A stretch of DNA of 12,273 nucleotides from an uncultured Gemmatimonadota bacterium (GCA_946479895.1 CAMLHT010000106.1:1-12273), one strand, 5' to 3'; shown: positions 1 through 7,945, counted from the stretch's first letter. Notes: generated from the letters alone by a model not told the origin. Numbers and translations are program-made.

Positions 1-726
1 GTGCTGTGCGAGCGCCCCGTCGCGCTCTCGTCACGCGGCGTCGAGCGCATCCTCCCGGCGGCCAATCGCTCTGGCCGCAAGGTGATCGTCGGGAACAACC
101 ACCGGTTCCGCACCGACGTCCAGGCACTGGAGCGGTTCATCCACGGCGGAGAGCTGGGCAAGGTGACCGGCATTCGCGCCGGGGCCTACCACTTCAAGCG
201 GCCCGGCGAGGGATGGCGGATGCGGCGGGCGGAATCCGGCGGCGGCGCGTTCTTCGACCACGGCACGCCGCTGCTCGACCTCGCGCTCTGGATCGCGCAG
301 ATGCCCGAAGTCGAGCGCGTCAGCGCGTCGATGGAGCGCGGGCGAGGGGCCAGCGCCGTCGAGGACTCGATGCACGTCACGCTGGTCTGCGCCGCCGGCA
401 TGGTCACGGTCATCGACGTGACGCACTGCTACGTCGGGCAGGAGGAGCGCTGGTGGTTCGAGGTCCTCGCGACCCGCGGCAGCGGGCGGCTGGCGCCGCT
501 CCGCGTGGTGAAGGAGCTCAACGGCCGCGCCACGGATGTGTCGCCGACCGGCGCGGCAGGGCGGGAGAGCGCCTTCCTGCAATCGTATCGGGCCGAGCTC
601 GCGCACTTCGCGGCGGTGATCCAGGGGACGGCGCCGTACGAGCCGCCGTCCGACCAGGTGCGCGTCCACAAGGTGATCGAGGCCATCTACCGATCGGCGG
701 AGGAGGGGAAGGAGATCCGGCTGTGA
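1..726 (+). CDS. Gfo/Idh/MocA-family oxidoreductase, 5'-truncated by the window edge
   Basis: This is the last 241 codons of an NAD(P)-dependent sugar/inositol-type dehydrogenase fold. The visible part begins at the segment that normally reads C-E-K-P, here CERP at residues 3-6, so the GTG at base 1 is almost certainly internal and the N-terminal Rossmann half lies upstream. The C-terminal alpha/beta domain follows, including a GGGAFFDHGTPLLDLALW segment at residues 80-97 that aligns with the usual GGG..xD.GxHxxDxxxW motif. Two positions are atypical: the EKP lysine is Arg, and the His of the D-x3-H motif is Pro90. The gene ends in a TGA that overlaps the GTG start of hyuA, so it belongs to the same operon. 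The family is clear, but substrate and activity are unknown, and a non-catalytic role is possible. Confidence 0.88.
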   Translation: MLCERPVALSSRGVERILPAANRSGRKVIVGNNHRFRTDVQALERFIHGGELGKVTGIRAGAYHFKRPGEGWRMRRAESGGGAFFDHGTPLLDLALWIAQMPEVERVSASMERGRGASAVEDSMHVTLVCAAGMVTVIDVTHCYVGQEERWWFEVLATRGSGRLAPLRVVKELNGRATDVSPTGAAGRESAFLQSYRAELAHFAAVIQGTAPYEPPSDQVRVHKVIEAIYRSAEEGKEIRL

Positions 727-2654
727 GCGGGACGGGCGTCGGCGTCGACGTCGGCGGCACCTTCACCGACCTCGTCGCCATCGCGCCGGACGGCGGGGTG
801 ACCGTTCGCAAGGTGCTGACGACGCCCGCCGACCAGAGTGAGGCCGTGGCCACCGCTCTTGCCCCGTTCGCCGCGCCGTCGATCGACCGGATCGTGCATG
901 GGACGACCGTGGCCACCAACGCGCTGCTCGAGCGGAAGGGGGCGCGCGTGGTGCTCTGCGCGACGCGCGGCTTCGGCGACGTCATCGCGCTCCGCAGGCA
1001 GGACCGCGCGTCGCTCTACGACCTCTCGGTTCACCACCCGGCGCCCCTCGTCCCGCGCGAGCTGGTGGTGGAAGTGGACGAGCGGGTCACGCCCGACGGC
1101 ATCGCGCGGGCCCTCGGACCGGAAGAAGCGTCGCGAGTCGCCGCGGCGGTGAAGGCGCTGGGCCCGGACATCGTCGCCATCTGCCTGCTCCACGCCTACG
1201 ACGATCCCTCCCACGAACGGCTGCTGCGCGAGGCAATCGCTCGCGAGATGCCCGGCGCCGACGTCGTGCTCTCCTCGGAGGTGTTCCCCGAGATTCGCGA
1301 GTACGAGCGGACGACGACGACGGTTGCCGAATCGTACCTGCGGCCGCGCGTCGCCGATTACCTGCGGCGGCTCAGCCAGCGACTCGAGGCCGCGGGATAT
1401 GTCCAGCCGGCCGTCATGACCTCGAGTGGCGGGATGACGCCGGCTCGCAATGCGGCGAAGGCTGCGGCGCAGCTCGCGTTGTCCGGCCCTGCCGGCGGCG
1501 TGGTCGGCGCGGCCACGGTGCTGGAGCGCCTCGGCATCGACAGGGCGCTGACGATCGACATCGGCGGCACCAGCGCCGACGTGGGACTGATCCTCGATCA
1601 CCAGCCGCGCATCGAGCCGGGCGGCGCGATCGCCGGGATTCCGATCGCCCTGCCGCGCGTGCTCGTCGAGACCGTCTCCGCGGGTGGAGGAAGCATCGCG
1701 TGGGTCGACGAAGGTGGCGCGCTTCGCGTGGGGCCGCGCAGCGCCGGCTCGGTGCCGGGCCCCGTTGCGTTCGGCCGCGGCGGCACCCAGCCCACCGTCA
1801 CCGACGCCCACGTCGTGCTCGGGAACATCCGCGAGTCGCGGCTCAGCGGCGGCGTGCGCCTCGATGCGGCGGCCGCGCACCGGGCGGTGGCCGAGCTGGC
1901 GGCGCGGATGGACGCGTCGGTCGAGCGGGTGGCCCGCGCGATCATCGCGACGGCGGACGCCTCGATGGCGCGGGCTCTGCGGCGCGTCAGCGTCGAGCGG
2001 GGCGTGGATCCCCGCGACTGCACGCTGGTGGCCTTCGGCGGCGGTGGCCCGCTTCACGGATGCGGGCTGGCCGAGCAGATCGGCGCCTCCCGCGTGCTGG
2101 TGCCACCGCACGCCGGCGTGCTCAGCGCCGTCGGCCTCGCGCTGTCGCGGGAGCGGCGCGAGGCCATGGCCAGCGTGATGCGGCGCGCCGACGTCGACGA
2201 CGCCTTTCCGTTGTCGGACGTCGTGGAGAATCTTGGCCAGCGCCTCGACGCACCGCGGACCTGGACGGCCTCCACGACGGCGCGGATGCGATACGCGGGA
2301 CAGGGCCACGAGCTCGACGTCCCTGTCGCCGCCGGTGGCGGCATGCGCGATTGCCGGGAGGGTTTCGAGGAATTGCATGAGCGCCTCTTCGGGTACCGCC
2401 TGGAGCGGCCGGTGGAGGTAGTCAGCCTGCGCCAAGCCATGTCGGGCACGGCGCGCTCCATCCGCCTCGAGAGATCCGGCGTGAGCGAATGGAGCGACGA
2501 GCATCCGTTCGACTCGGGAGCTCCGCTGTCGAAGACGGTCCGCGGTCCCATCTCGATCGCCCTGCCCGATGCGACGCTGCACGTCGCGGAGGGATGGACC
2601 GCGACGAGCCTTCCGATCGGCGGGTGGATGCTGACGCGGGACGGCGCGCGATGA
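723..2654 (+). CDS. hyuA: Hydantoinase/5-oxoprolinase subunit A (HyuA)
   Basis: This 643-residue protein is the ATP-binding subunit of an ATP-dependent hydantoinase/oxoprolinase-type amidohydrolase, which opens a cyclic amide with ATP hydrolysis together with subunit B. It shows the family's ATPase landmarks: GVDVGGTFTDLV near residues 7-18, HGTTVATNALLERKGARV at 59-76, LSGPAGGVVGA at 253-263, DIGGTSADVGLI at 279-290, and FGGGGPLH at 438-445. YAGQGHELDVP lies at 524-534. The length is near the usual 650-700. The GTG at 723 is chosen because AAGGAG at 709-714 sits 8 bp upstream and the first residues lead directly into the nucleotide-binding motif; the frame is open further upstream, but that stretch lies over the oxidoreductase gene. 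It overlaps the oxidoreductase by 4 bp and hyuB by 4 bp. Substrate (hydantoin, 5-oxoproline, N-methylhydantoin or another) is not decidable here. Confidence 0.93.
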   Translation: MSGTGVGVDVGGTFTDLVAIAPDGGVTVRKVLTTPADQSEAVATALAPFAAPSIDRIVHGTTVATNALLERKGARVVLCATRGFGDVIALRRQDRASLYDLSVHHPAPLVPRELVVEVDERVTPDGIARALGPEEASRVAAAVKALGPDIVAICLLHAYDDPSHERLLREAIAREMPGADVVLSSEVFPEIREYERTTTTVAESYLRPRVADYLRRLSQRLEAAGYVQPAVMTSSGGMTPARNAAKAAAQLALSGPAGGVVGAATVLERLGIDRALTIDIGGTSADVGLILDHQPRIEPGGAIAGIPIALPRVLVETVSAGGGSIAWVDEGGALRVGPRSAGSVPGPVAFGRGGTQPTVTDAHVVLGNIRESRLSGGVRLDAAAAHRAVAELAARMDASVERVARAIIATADASMARALRRVSVERGVDPRDCTLVAFGGGGPLHGCGLAEQIGASRVLVPPHAGVLSAVGLALSRERREAMASVMRRADVDDAFPLSDVVENLGQRLDAPRTWTASTTARMRYAGQGHELDVPVAAGGGMRDCREGFEELHERLFGYRLERPVEVVSLRQAMSGTARSIRLERSGVSEWSDEHPFDSGAPLSKTVRGPISIALPDATLHVAEGWTATSLPIGGWMLTRDGAR

Positions 2655-4195
2655 GTGGCGCGAACGGGCTGGATCCACTCGAGCTGAGCGTGATGTCCCA
2701 CGCCTTCGCGATGATCGCCGAGGAGATGGGGACCATCCTAGTGCGCGGCGCGTTGTCCCCGAACATCCGCGAGCGGCGGGATGCATCGTCGGCGCTCTTC
2801 GACGCCGCCGGTCGGATGATCGCGCAGGCGGCGCACATTCCCGTGCATCTCGGGGCGATGCCGGAATCGGTGCGGGCGGTGATGGCGAGAGGTCCGCGGG
2901 CCGGCGACGTGTTCATCCTCAACGACCCGTACGCCGGCGGGTCCCACCTTCCGGATCTCACGCTCGTCGAGGCCATCGGCATCGGGTCGGAGATCGTCGG
3001 GTACGCGGCGGTGCGCGCTCACCACGCGGACGTCGGCGGAATGAGCCCGGGCAGCATGCCGCAGGGCGCGCGCGAGCTCGTGCAGGAGGGGCTGATCCTG
3101 CCGCCCGTGCATCTCGTCCGTGAGGGCCGGCTCGACGAGGAGATGCTGTCGCTGATCCTCGCCAACGTGCGAACGCCGGCGGAGCGGCGCGGGGACCTGC
3201 GCGCCCAGCTCGCGGCCTGTGGTGCGGGCCGCGACGGCTGGCTTGCGCTCATCTCCCGGCTCGGCCGGACTCGCGCCGAGGCGGCCGGCAGCGCGCTCCT
3301 CGAGTACACCGGACGTCGGGCGCGGGCGACGGTCGCGGCGCTCGGACCGCGCCGGGGGAAGGCGACGGACCGGCTCGAGGGGGACGGCGTGACGGACGAC
3401 GACATCGCCGTCAGCGTCGCGGTCGAGGTGCGCGGGGACGTGCTGCATCTCGACTTCACGGGCACTTCGCCGGCGGTGGCCGGCAACGTCAACTGCCCCA
3501 TCGCGGTCACGCGCGCCGCGGCGGTGTTCGTCCTGCGCACGCTGCTCGAGGACGACGTGCCGACCAACGAGGGGATCGCCGCCGCGTTGTCGCTGACCGT
3601 GCCGCCGGGCAGCGCCATCGATGCCAGGTGGCCGTCGGCGGTTGCCGCGGGCAACGTCGAGATGTCGCAGCGCATCACCGACACGATCTTCGCCGCGCTC
3701 GCCGACGCGGGCGTCGCCGTTCCGGCGCAGGGTCAGGGGACGATGAACAACATCACCTTCGGCGGTCCGGGGTGGACGTTCTACGAGACGCTCGGGGGCG
3801 GACAGGGCGCCAGTGCCAGGGGCGACGGGCCCAGCGGCGTCCACGTGGGGATGAGCAACACGCTCAACACGCCGATCGAGTCGCTGGAGCGGGCGTATCC
3901 CATCCGGATCGACGAGTACTCGCTGCGGGCCGGGTCGGGCGGAGAAGGACGGTACCGCGGCGGGGAGGGGATCGTCCGGCGCTATCGAGTGACGGCGCCA
4001 TGCACGGTGACGCTCCTGACCGAGCGCCGTCGCCATGCGCCGAAGGGCGCCCAGGGCGGTGCCCAGGGCCAGCCGGGACGGAATCTCCTCAACGGATCTC
4101 CGCTGCCGGCCAAGTGCCGCGTCGAGCTCAAGGCGGGCGACGTCGTGACCCTGGAAACTCCCGGCGGGGGCGGCTGGGGTGCTGCCTCATCCTGA
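2651..4195 (+). CDS. hyuB: Hydantoinase/5-oxoprolinase subunit B (HyuB)
   Basis: This 514-residue protein is the partner of HyuA in the ATP-dependent amidohydrolase complex. Family signatures run in order: NDPYAGGSHLPDLTL at residues 91-105, RAHHADVGGMSPGSMP at 122-137, NVRTPAERRGDLRAQ at 172-186, a FYETLGGGQG stretch at 377-386, and MSNTLNTPIESLE at 401-413. It ends with the characteristic Gly-rich tail LETPGGGGWG at 501-510. Length is normal for the stand-alone B subunit (about 510-580). The ATG at 2651 overlaps the hyuA TGA in an ATGA, which fixes the start and implies coupled translation. A frame open further upstream lies within hyuA and is not expected to be used. The gene ends 28 bp from the convergent HD-GYP gene. 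Confidence 0.94.
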   Translation: MSGANGLDPLELSVMSHAFAMIAEEMGTILVRGALSPNIRERRDASSALFDAAGRMIAQAAHIPVHLGAMPESVRAVMARGPRAGDVFILNDPYAGGSHLPDLTLVEAIGIGSEIVGYAAVRAHHADVGGMSPGSMPQGARELVQEGLILPPVHLVREGRLDEEMLSLILANVRTPAERRGDLRAQLAACGAGRDGWLALISRLGRTRAEAAGSALLEYTGRRARATVAALGPRRGKATDRLEGDGVTDDDIAVSVAVEVRGDVLHLDFTGTSPAVAGNVNCPIAVTRAAAVFVLRTLLEDDVPTNEGIAAALSLTVPPGSAIDARWPSAVAAGNVEMSQRITDTIFAALADAGVAVPAQGQGTMNNITFGGPGWTFYETLGGGQGASARGDGPSGVHVGMSNTLNTPIESLERAYPIRIDEYSLRAGSGGEGRYRGGEGIVRRYRVTAPCTVTLLTERRRHAPKGAQGGAQGQPGRNLLNGSPLPAKCRVELKAGDVVTLETPGGGGWGAASS

Positions 4196-4221
4196 GCCCG
4201 AACGGGCTGGCGGCCAGGGCT
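4195..4221. terminator. Possible hairpin between convergent hyuB and HD-GYP genes
   Basis: The 28-bp convergent junction contains an AGCCCG/CGGGCT inverted repeat (4195-4200 with 4203-4208), with alternative pairings to GGGCT at 4217-4221. No U-tract follows on either strand, so this is at best a weak, possibly bidirectional, stem rather than a standard intrinsic terminator. Confidence 0.3.
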
Positions 4222-4223
4222 GA

Positions 4224-6206
4224 TTACTGTCCGGTCTTCAGGGTGTCGAAGACTCTCGCCTCGACGAACGTCCGGAGCAGGGCATCGTCGAGCATGCCTT
4301 CCTTCGCCTCGGCATGCAGGATGTCGAGCGCCCGCTCGAGAGGGACCGCGCGCTTGTAGGGCCGATCGGACGCCGTGAGCGCGTCGAAGATGTCCGAGAT
4401 CGTCATCATCCGCGTCTGCACCGGGATCTCGTCCGCGCCGATGGCGCGAGGGTATCCCCGCCCGTTCAGCTTCTCGTGGTGACCGTACGCGATCTTCGGG
4501 ATGTTCTTCAGCTCGCGCGTCCACGGGATCTGCTCGAGGAAGCGGAAGGTATGCGTGACGTGGGACTCGATTTCCCGGCGCTCCCGGTCGTCGAGGTTGC
4601 CGCGGCGGATCATGAGGAACTTGAGCTCCTCGTCGCCGAGCAGCTGGCGCTGGATGCCGTCGAAATCGGTGTACATCTCGCGGCTCAGCGCCGCGAGCTC
4701 GTCGAAGCTGCCTTCGGGGAGGACGGTCGGCTCGTTGGCCTTGGTGACGGTGTCGAGGAAGTGGTGCAGGCGCTTCCGCTTGTCCATCCGCTCGTCGTTC
4801 ATGCGGCGGCAGGCCTGCTCGAATCCATCCCTCCCGTGCACGAGCAGGTACTCGGCACGCTCGCGCTCGAACTCGAGATCCGCAGACTGCATGAGGAACG
4901 CGAACCGGTTGCGGATGAGCTCCAGGTCGGCCGGGTACAGCTTCTTCTGCTTGACCAGGACCTGCTCGCGCACGCCGACCTTCCCGAAGTCGTGCAGCAG
5001 CCCGGCGTAGCGGAGCTCGCGCAGCTCCTCGCGGCTGAAGCGCAGGTCGCGGTAGGGGCCTTCCCCTCCGCGATCGATGGCCTCGGCCAGCCCGACGGTG
5101 AGCTTCGCGACCCGCTCCGAATGGCCGGAGGTGGTCGGGTCGCGCGCCTCGATCGCGCTGACCGCCGCGGTCACGAACCCCTCGAAGAGCTTCTCGATGT
5201 CCTCGTAGAGCCGGCTGTTCTCGATGCCCACCGCCGCCTGCGAGGCAAGCGCGCTCACGAGCTCCACGGACCTCGCGTCGTACGGGATCACCATGTCCTC
5301 GGTGATCGCCGGTGAGGTCAGCCGGACGTCGGGATGCCGCTTGCGGTTGATGAGCTGGAGGACCCCGATCACCTCGTCCTTGTGGGTCTTCATCGGGATC
5401 ACGAGCATGGACTTCGTGCGGTAGTCGAAGCGCTCGTCGAAGCTCCGATTCTGCTGGTAGGGGACGTTATGCGGGAGCTGGTAGACGTCGGCGATCACGA
5501 GCGGCTCGGCAGTGGCCGCGGCGTAGCCGGCGAGGCTCGCGTGGTCGATCGGGACGGTGAACTCGCGCAGCGGCAGGTTCGGCAGCGTGTAGTTCTGCGC
5601 GAAGCGGAAGCGCAGGCTCTGGGGGACGCCGTTTTCGTCCCGCTCGGTGAGGTAGAGCGACCCGGCGTCGCTGGCGGTGATGCGACGGGCCTGGGACAGG
5701 ATCATCTCCAGGAGCACTACGAGGTCGCGCTCGGTCGACAGCGCGACGCCGACGCGGGTGAGCTCCCCGAGCTCGCGCCGCCGCTCCTCCTCCTCGAGCC
5801 GCGCCTTGCGCTCGGCGACGATCGACACCGCGTGATTGAAGGCGCCGCGCAGCGTGGCGAGGACGATCGCCGGCCGGGCATCCGCCGCCACGAATCCGAT
5901 CAGGAAGTCGTTCGCCCAGCCGTCGAGCATCGTCTCGCCGGAGTCGCCCATGCCCACCAGCGCGGCGCGCTTCGACAACTGCTCCAGGCCCGCCTGGTCG
6001 GTCCCGGCGAGGAGCGCGTCGTCGACGACGATGACGGTCGGACGGTCCGGATCGAGTGACTCCACCGCCGGGAGCGACGTGACCGTCTTCACCTCGAGGT
6101 CATCCTCACGCCGCGACTTCGGCAGCGAGGCGATCCTCCGGCCGGCGGACATGACGAGCAGCGGCCTGGCGCGCGGGACTTCGGGCGGGGTGAGTTGCGG
6201 CTGCAT
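4224..6206 (-). CDS. GAF and HD-GYP domain protein, probable c-di-GMP phosphodiesterase
   Basis: This 660-residue cytoplasmic signalling protein has three parts: a receiver-like N-terminus (residues 15-125) lacking an obvious phosphoacceptor acidic pair, a short charged coiled coil (about 130-147), and a GAF domain (about 150-330). The C-terminal HD-GYP domain begins near residue 345. Metal and catalytic positions are present: H362 (SGHSERV), H405-D406 (LLHDFGK), H549 (ESHVTHT), H576-H577 and the GYP at 584-586 (HHEKLNGRGYP), and D605 (SDIFDALTASDRPYK). Between HD and the next conserved His there are about 143 residues instead of about 28, so an extra, charged, probably helical segment is inserted. 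The ATG at 6206 is chosen because the only longer start is a TTG at 6251 lying inside a terminator hairpin. No clear ribosome site is seen. Hydrolysis of c-di-GMP is inferred from the family. Confidence 0.9.
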   Translation of the reverse strand: MQPQLTPPEVPRARPLLVMSAGRRIASLPKSRREDDLEVKTVTSLPAVESLDPDRPTVIVVDDALLAGTDQAGLEQLSKRAALVGMGDSGETMLDGWANDFLIGFVAADARPAIVLATLRGAFNHAVSIVAERKARLEEEERRRELGELTRVGVALSTERDLVVLLEMILSQARRITASDAGSLYLTERDENGVPQSLRFRFAQNYTLPNLPLREFTVPIDHASLAGYAAATAEPLVIADVYQLPHNVPYQQNRSFDERFDYRTKSMLVIPMKTHKDEVIGVLQLINRKRHPDVRLTSPAITEDMVIPYDARSVELVSALASQAAVGIENSRLYEDIEKLFEGFVTAAVSAIEARDPTTSGHSERVAKLTVGLAEAIDRGGEGPYRDLRFSREELRELRYAGLLHDFGKVGVREQVLVKQKKLYPADLELIRNRFAFLMQSADLEFERERAEYLLVHGRDGFEQACRRMNDERMDKRKRLHHFLDTVTKANEPTVLPEGSFDELAALSREMYTDFDGIQRQLLGDEELKFLMIRRGNLDDRERREIESHVTHTFRFLEQIPWTRELKNIPKIAYGHHEKLNGRGYPRAIGADEIPVQTRMMTISDIFDALTASDRPYKRAVPLERALDILHAEAKEGMLDDALLRTFVEARVFDTLKTGQ

Positions 6207-6210
6207 TCGC

Positions 6211-6247
6211 AGGAAAAGAAGAACCCGCTGGCGGGTCGCCAGCGGGT
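6211..6247 (-). terminator. Rho-independent terminator after the CsgG-like gene
   Basis: On the - strand a perfect 10-bp stem (ACCCGCTGGC 6223-6232 with its complement 6238-6247; an eleventh pair can form in the 5-nt loop) is followed by a T-rich run, TTCTTCTTTTCC. It begins 24 bp past the CsgG-like stop codon and ends just before the ATG of the HD-GYP gene, so it should end or attenuate the upstream transcript. Confidence 0.85.
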
Positions 6248-6270
6248 CCAAAACTACGATTGGGGGCCGA

Positions 6271-7059
6271 TCAGTTGCCAGAGTCGAGGGTCTGGATCAG
6301 CTGGCGGGCCGGCTCGAACTGCGGATTCTTCTGGATGACCTGCTGCGCCAGCGTCCTCGCCTTGGCGTTCTCGCGGCGGTCCCTGGCGTCCAGGGCACGG
6401 CTGTAGAGCAGCATGGTGCGGGCGTCGAGCTTGTTGCCCTCCAGCTTCTTCTTCTCGTCGGCGCTGAGCGGCTTGGCATACTCCACCGTCGCCGGCTTTG
6501 CCTGCTGCTGCGCCGGAGCGGCGTCGTTGCCCGAGCGGGCGGCGCCGGCGGCTCCCGGGCAGGCCTTCACGTCCATGCTCGACGCGAACTGGGCGGATGC
6601 CTTCGCGATCAGGTCCATGACGTCGTCGCCCTTGCCCGGGACCTTGATGGCGTTCTGGATCTGGCCCGTCTCGTTGCTGGTCGTGTGGACCGTCAGCATG
6701 TTGTCGCCGGTCGGGCCGCGCATGAAGGTGCCGTAGATCGAGTAGCAGGCGCCCATCAGCTTGCCCACGCGAACGGCGGTCGCGGCATCCACCGCGCCCG
6801 ACTTCGTCAGGTTCTGCTCGGCGAGGATGTTCTGCACGCGCTCGCGATCCACGACGCGGACCTTCGAGCTCGAGGCGAGGTCGGTGATCATGATGTCGGC
6901 GATTCCCTTGCCGATCCCGTCGAAGTCCGCCTTGTCCTTCCCGAACGAGCCGTTGTCGAAGACGAGGACGGCGACGACCGGCGCGTTCGACTGCGCGGCC
7001 AGGGGGGCGAACGCCGCGAGGGGGGCGAGTGTGGCGAGCATCTTCATGGTGCGATTCAT
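6271..7059 (-). CDS. Exported CsgG/HfaB-like protein with C-terminal helical repeat region
   Basis: This 262-residue protein starts with a signal peptide (about residues 1-22: Arg/Lys near the start, an Ala/Leu-rich core, cleavage near LAAQ-S), so it should be periplasmic or outer-membrane associated. There is no lipobox Cys. Residues 27-165 resemble the CsgG fold: an opening VAVLVFDNGSFG, an IADIMITDLASS..VRVVDRERVQNILAEQNL stretch, and VGKLMGACYSIYGTFMR. A low-complexity Ala/Gln linker (170-195) precedes a C-terminal TPR-like helical segment (197-260). The start is supported by GGAGGA at 7064-7069, four bases upstream. It follows the metallo-hydrolase by 19 bp and is probably co-transcribed with it. 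No curli genes are nearby, so a curli role is not implied. LpoB-like or other envelope functions are equally possible. Confidence 0.8.
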   Translation of the reverse strand: MNRTMKMLATLAPLAAFAPLAAQSNAPVVAVLVFDNGSFGKDKADFDGIGKGIADIMITDLASSSKVRVVDRERVQNILAEQNLTKSGAVDAATAVRVGKLMGACYSIYGTFMRGPTGDNMLTVHTTSNETGQIQNAIKVPGKGDDVMDLIAKASAQFASSMDVKACPGAAGAARSGNDAAPAQQQAKPATVEYAKPLSADEKKKLEGNKLDARTMLLYSRALDARDRRENAKARTLAQQVIQKNPQFEPARQLIQTLDSGN

Positions 7060-7063
7060 TGCT

Positions 7064-7069
7064 TCCTCC
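7064..7069 (-). promoter_or_regulatory. Ribosome binding site of the CsgG-like gene
   Basis: A near-perfect GGAGGA lies 4 bases before the ATG at 7059. It decides in favour of this ATG over the second in-frame ATG at residue 5 and indicates separate initiation after the 19-bp gap from the metallo-hydrolase. Confidence 0.8.
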
Positions 7070-7078
7070 GGATGGGAC

Positions 7079-7945
7079 TCAGACGAAAACCGTCATGCCT
7101 TCGGCGGCGGCAACCACCGTCATCCTCGCGCCGCGCTTCCTGACCAGTGCTTCGCAGCTCTTGACCGCCGCGTCCACCTCGTCATCGGTGCGATCTGGCT
7201 TGTGATGGAACAGCACCAGCTGCTCCACACCCGCCTCGAGCGCCAGCTCGGTGGCTTCCTCCGGGGTCGAGTGTCCCCAGCCCCGGTGCATCTCGTACTC
7301 CTCGGCCAGATAGGTCGCGTCGTGGATCAGGACCTTCGATCCCCGAATGAACGCGACCAGGTCGGACCGCCATGTCTTCGAGCTGCCGTTCAGGGCGTCG
7401 CCGCCCGGCCCGAGCTCGTTGTCCGAGATATACACCGCGGTTCCGGACTTGTCGGTGATCCTGATTGCAAGCGCGCCGCCGGGGTGGCGCACATCCATGG
7501 CGCTGACCTGGCAGCCCAGATCGTACGTCCGGCCCTGGACGATGTCACAGAACTCGACCGTGGCGGCCACGTCGCCGAACATGACCGGAAAGACCACCGG
7601 GGCCATCTGCTCCCGCACGACGGCCTCGATGGGGCGGGGCAGCGAAGCGGCCCCCCAGATGCGCAGCTTGCTCCCCGCCTGGAACAGGGGGGCGAAGAAC
7701 GGGATGCCCTGGATGTGATCCCAGTGGCCGTGGGTCAGCAGGATGTCCGCGCTGAGCGGAGAGGCCCCCGTGTCGGCAAGCCAGCGTCCGAGGGACCGGA
7801 TGCCGCTGCCGGCATCGAGCACGATGAGGCGATCGTCCGCGCCACGGACCTCGACACAGGGCGTATTGCCCCCGTATCGGGCTGTGAGCGGACCCGGGCT
7901 CGGGATGGAGCCGCGCGTCCCCCAGAATCGAATGCGAAGACTCAT
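7079..7945 (-). CDS. Metallo-beta-lactamase-fold hydrolase, cyclic-phosphodiesterase/RNase Z-like
   Basis: This 288-residue cytoplasmic protein belongs to the branch of the MBL fold that includes PhnP, class II cAMP phosphodiesterases and RNase Z. It opens with RFWGTRGSIPSPGP (residues 6-19), typical of this branch. Predicted zinc ligands are H72, H74, D76 and H77 in THGHWDH, H154 in VRHPGG, D175 in YISDNE, and H247 in LFHHKPD. The GHSTPEEA segment (224-231) matches the HST motif of RNase Z. There is no RNase Z flexible arm, so a small phosphodiester or cyclic nucleotide is a likelier substrate than pre-tRNA, though this is inference. It lies 89 bp downstream of the Crp-like gene and 19 bp upstream of the CsgG-like gene. 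No convincing ribosome site precedes the ATG. Confidence 0.85.
   Translation of the reverse strand: MSLRIRFWGTRGSIPSPGPLTARYGGNTPCVEVRGADDRLIVLDAGSGIRSLGRWLADTGASPLSADILLTHGHWDHIQGIPFFAPLFQAGSKLRIWGAASLPRPIEAVVREQMAPVVFPVMFGDVAATVEFCDIVQGRTYDLGCQVSAMDVRHPGGALAIRITDKSGTAVYISDNELGPGGDALNGSSKTWRSDLVAFIRGSKVLIHDATYLAEEYEMHRGWGHSTPEEATELALEAGVEQLVLFHHKPDRTDDEVDAAVKSCEALVRKRGARMTVVAAAEGMTVFV

Noticed and set aside
6..722. Upstream extension of the hyuA frame to near base 6
   Set aside because: It lies wholly over the oxidoreductase frame, gives low-complexity Arg/Ala-rich sequence, and the GTG at 723 has a good ribosome site and family-typical N-terminus.
687..2786. Open frame of about 700 codons on the - strand opposite hyuA
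   Set aside because: It is antisense to a well-supported gene, its protein is rich in Arg/His/Ala without any motif, and such frames are routine opposite GC-rich genes with G/C third positions.
6207..6251. TTG start at 6251 for the HD-GYP protein
   Set aside because: The extra 15 codons are encoded by the terminator hairpin and its T-tract, and no ribosome site precedes the TTG; the ATG at 6206 is preferred.
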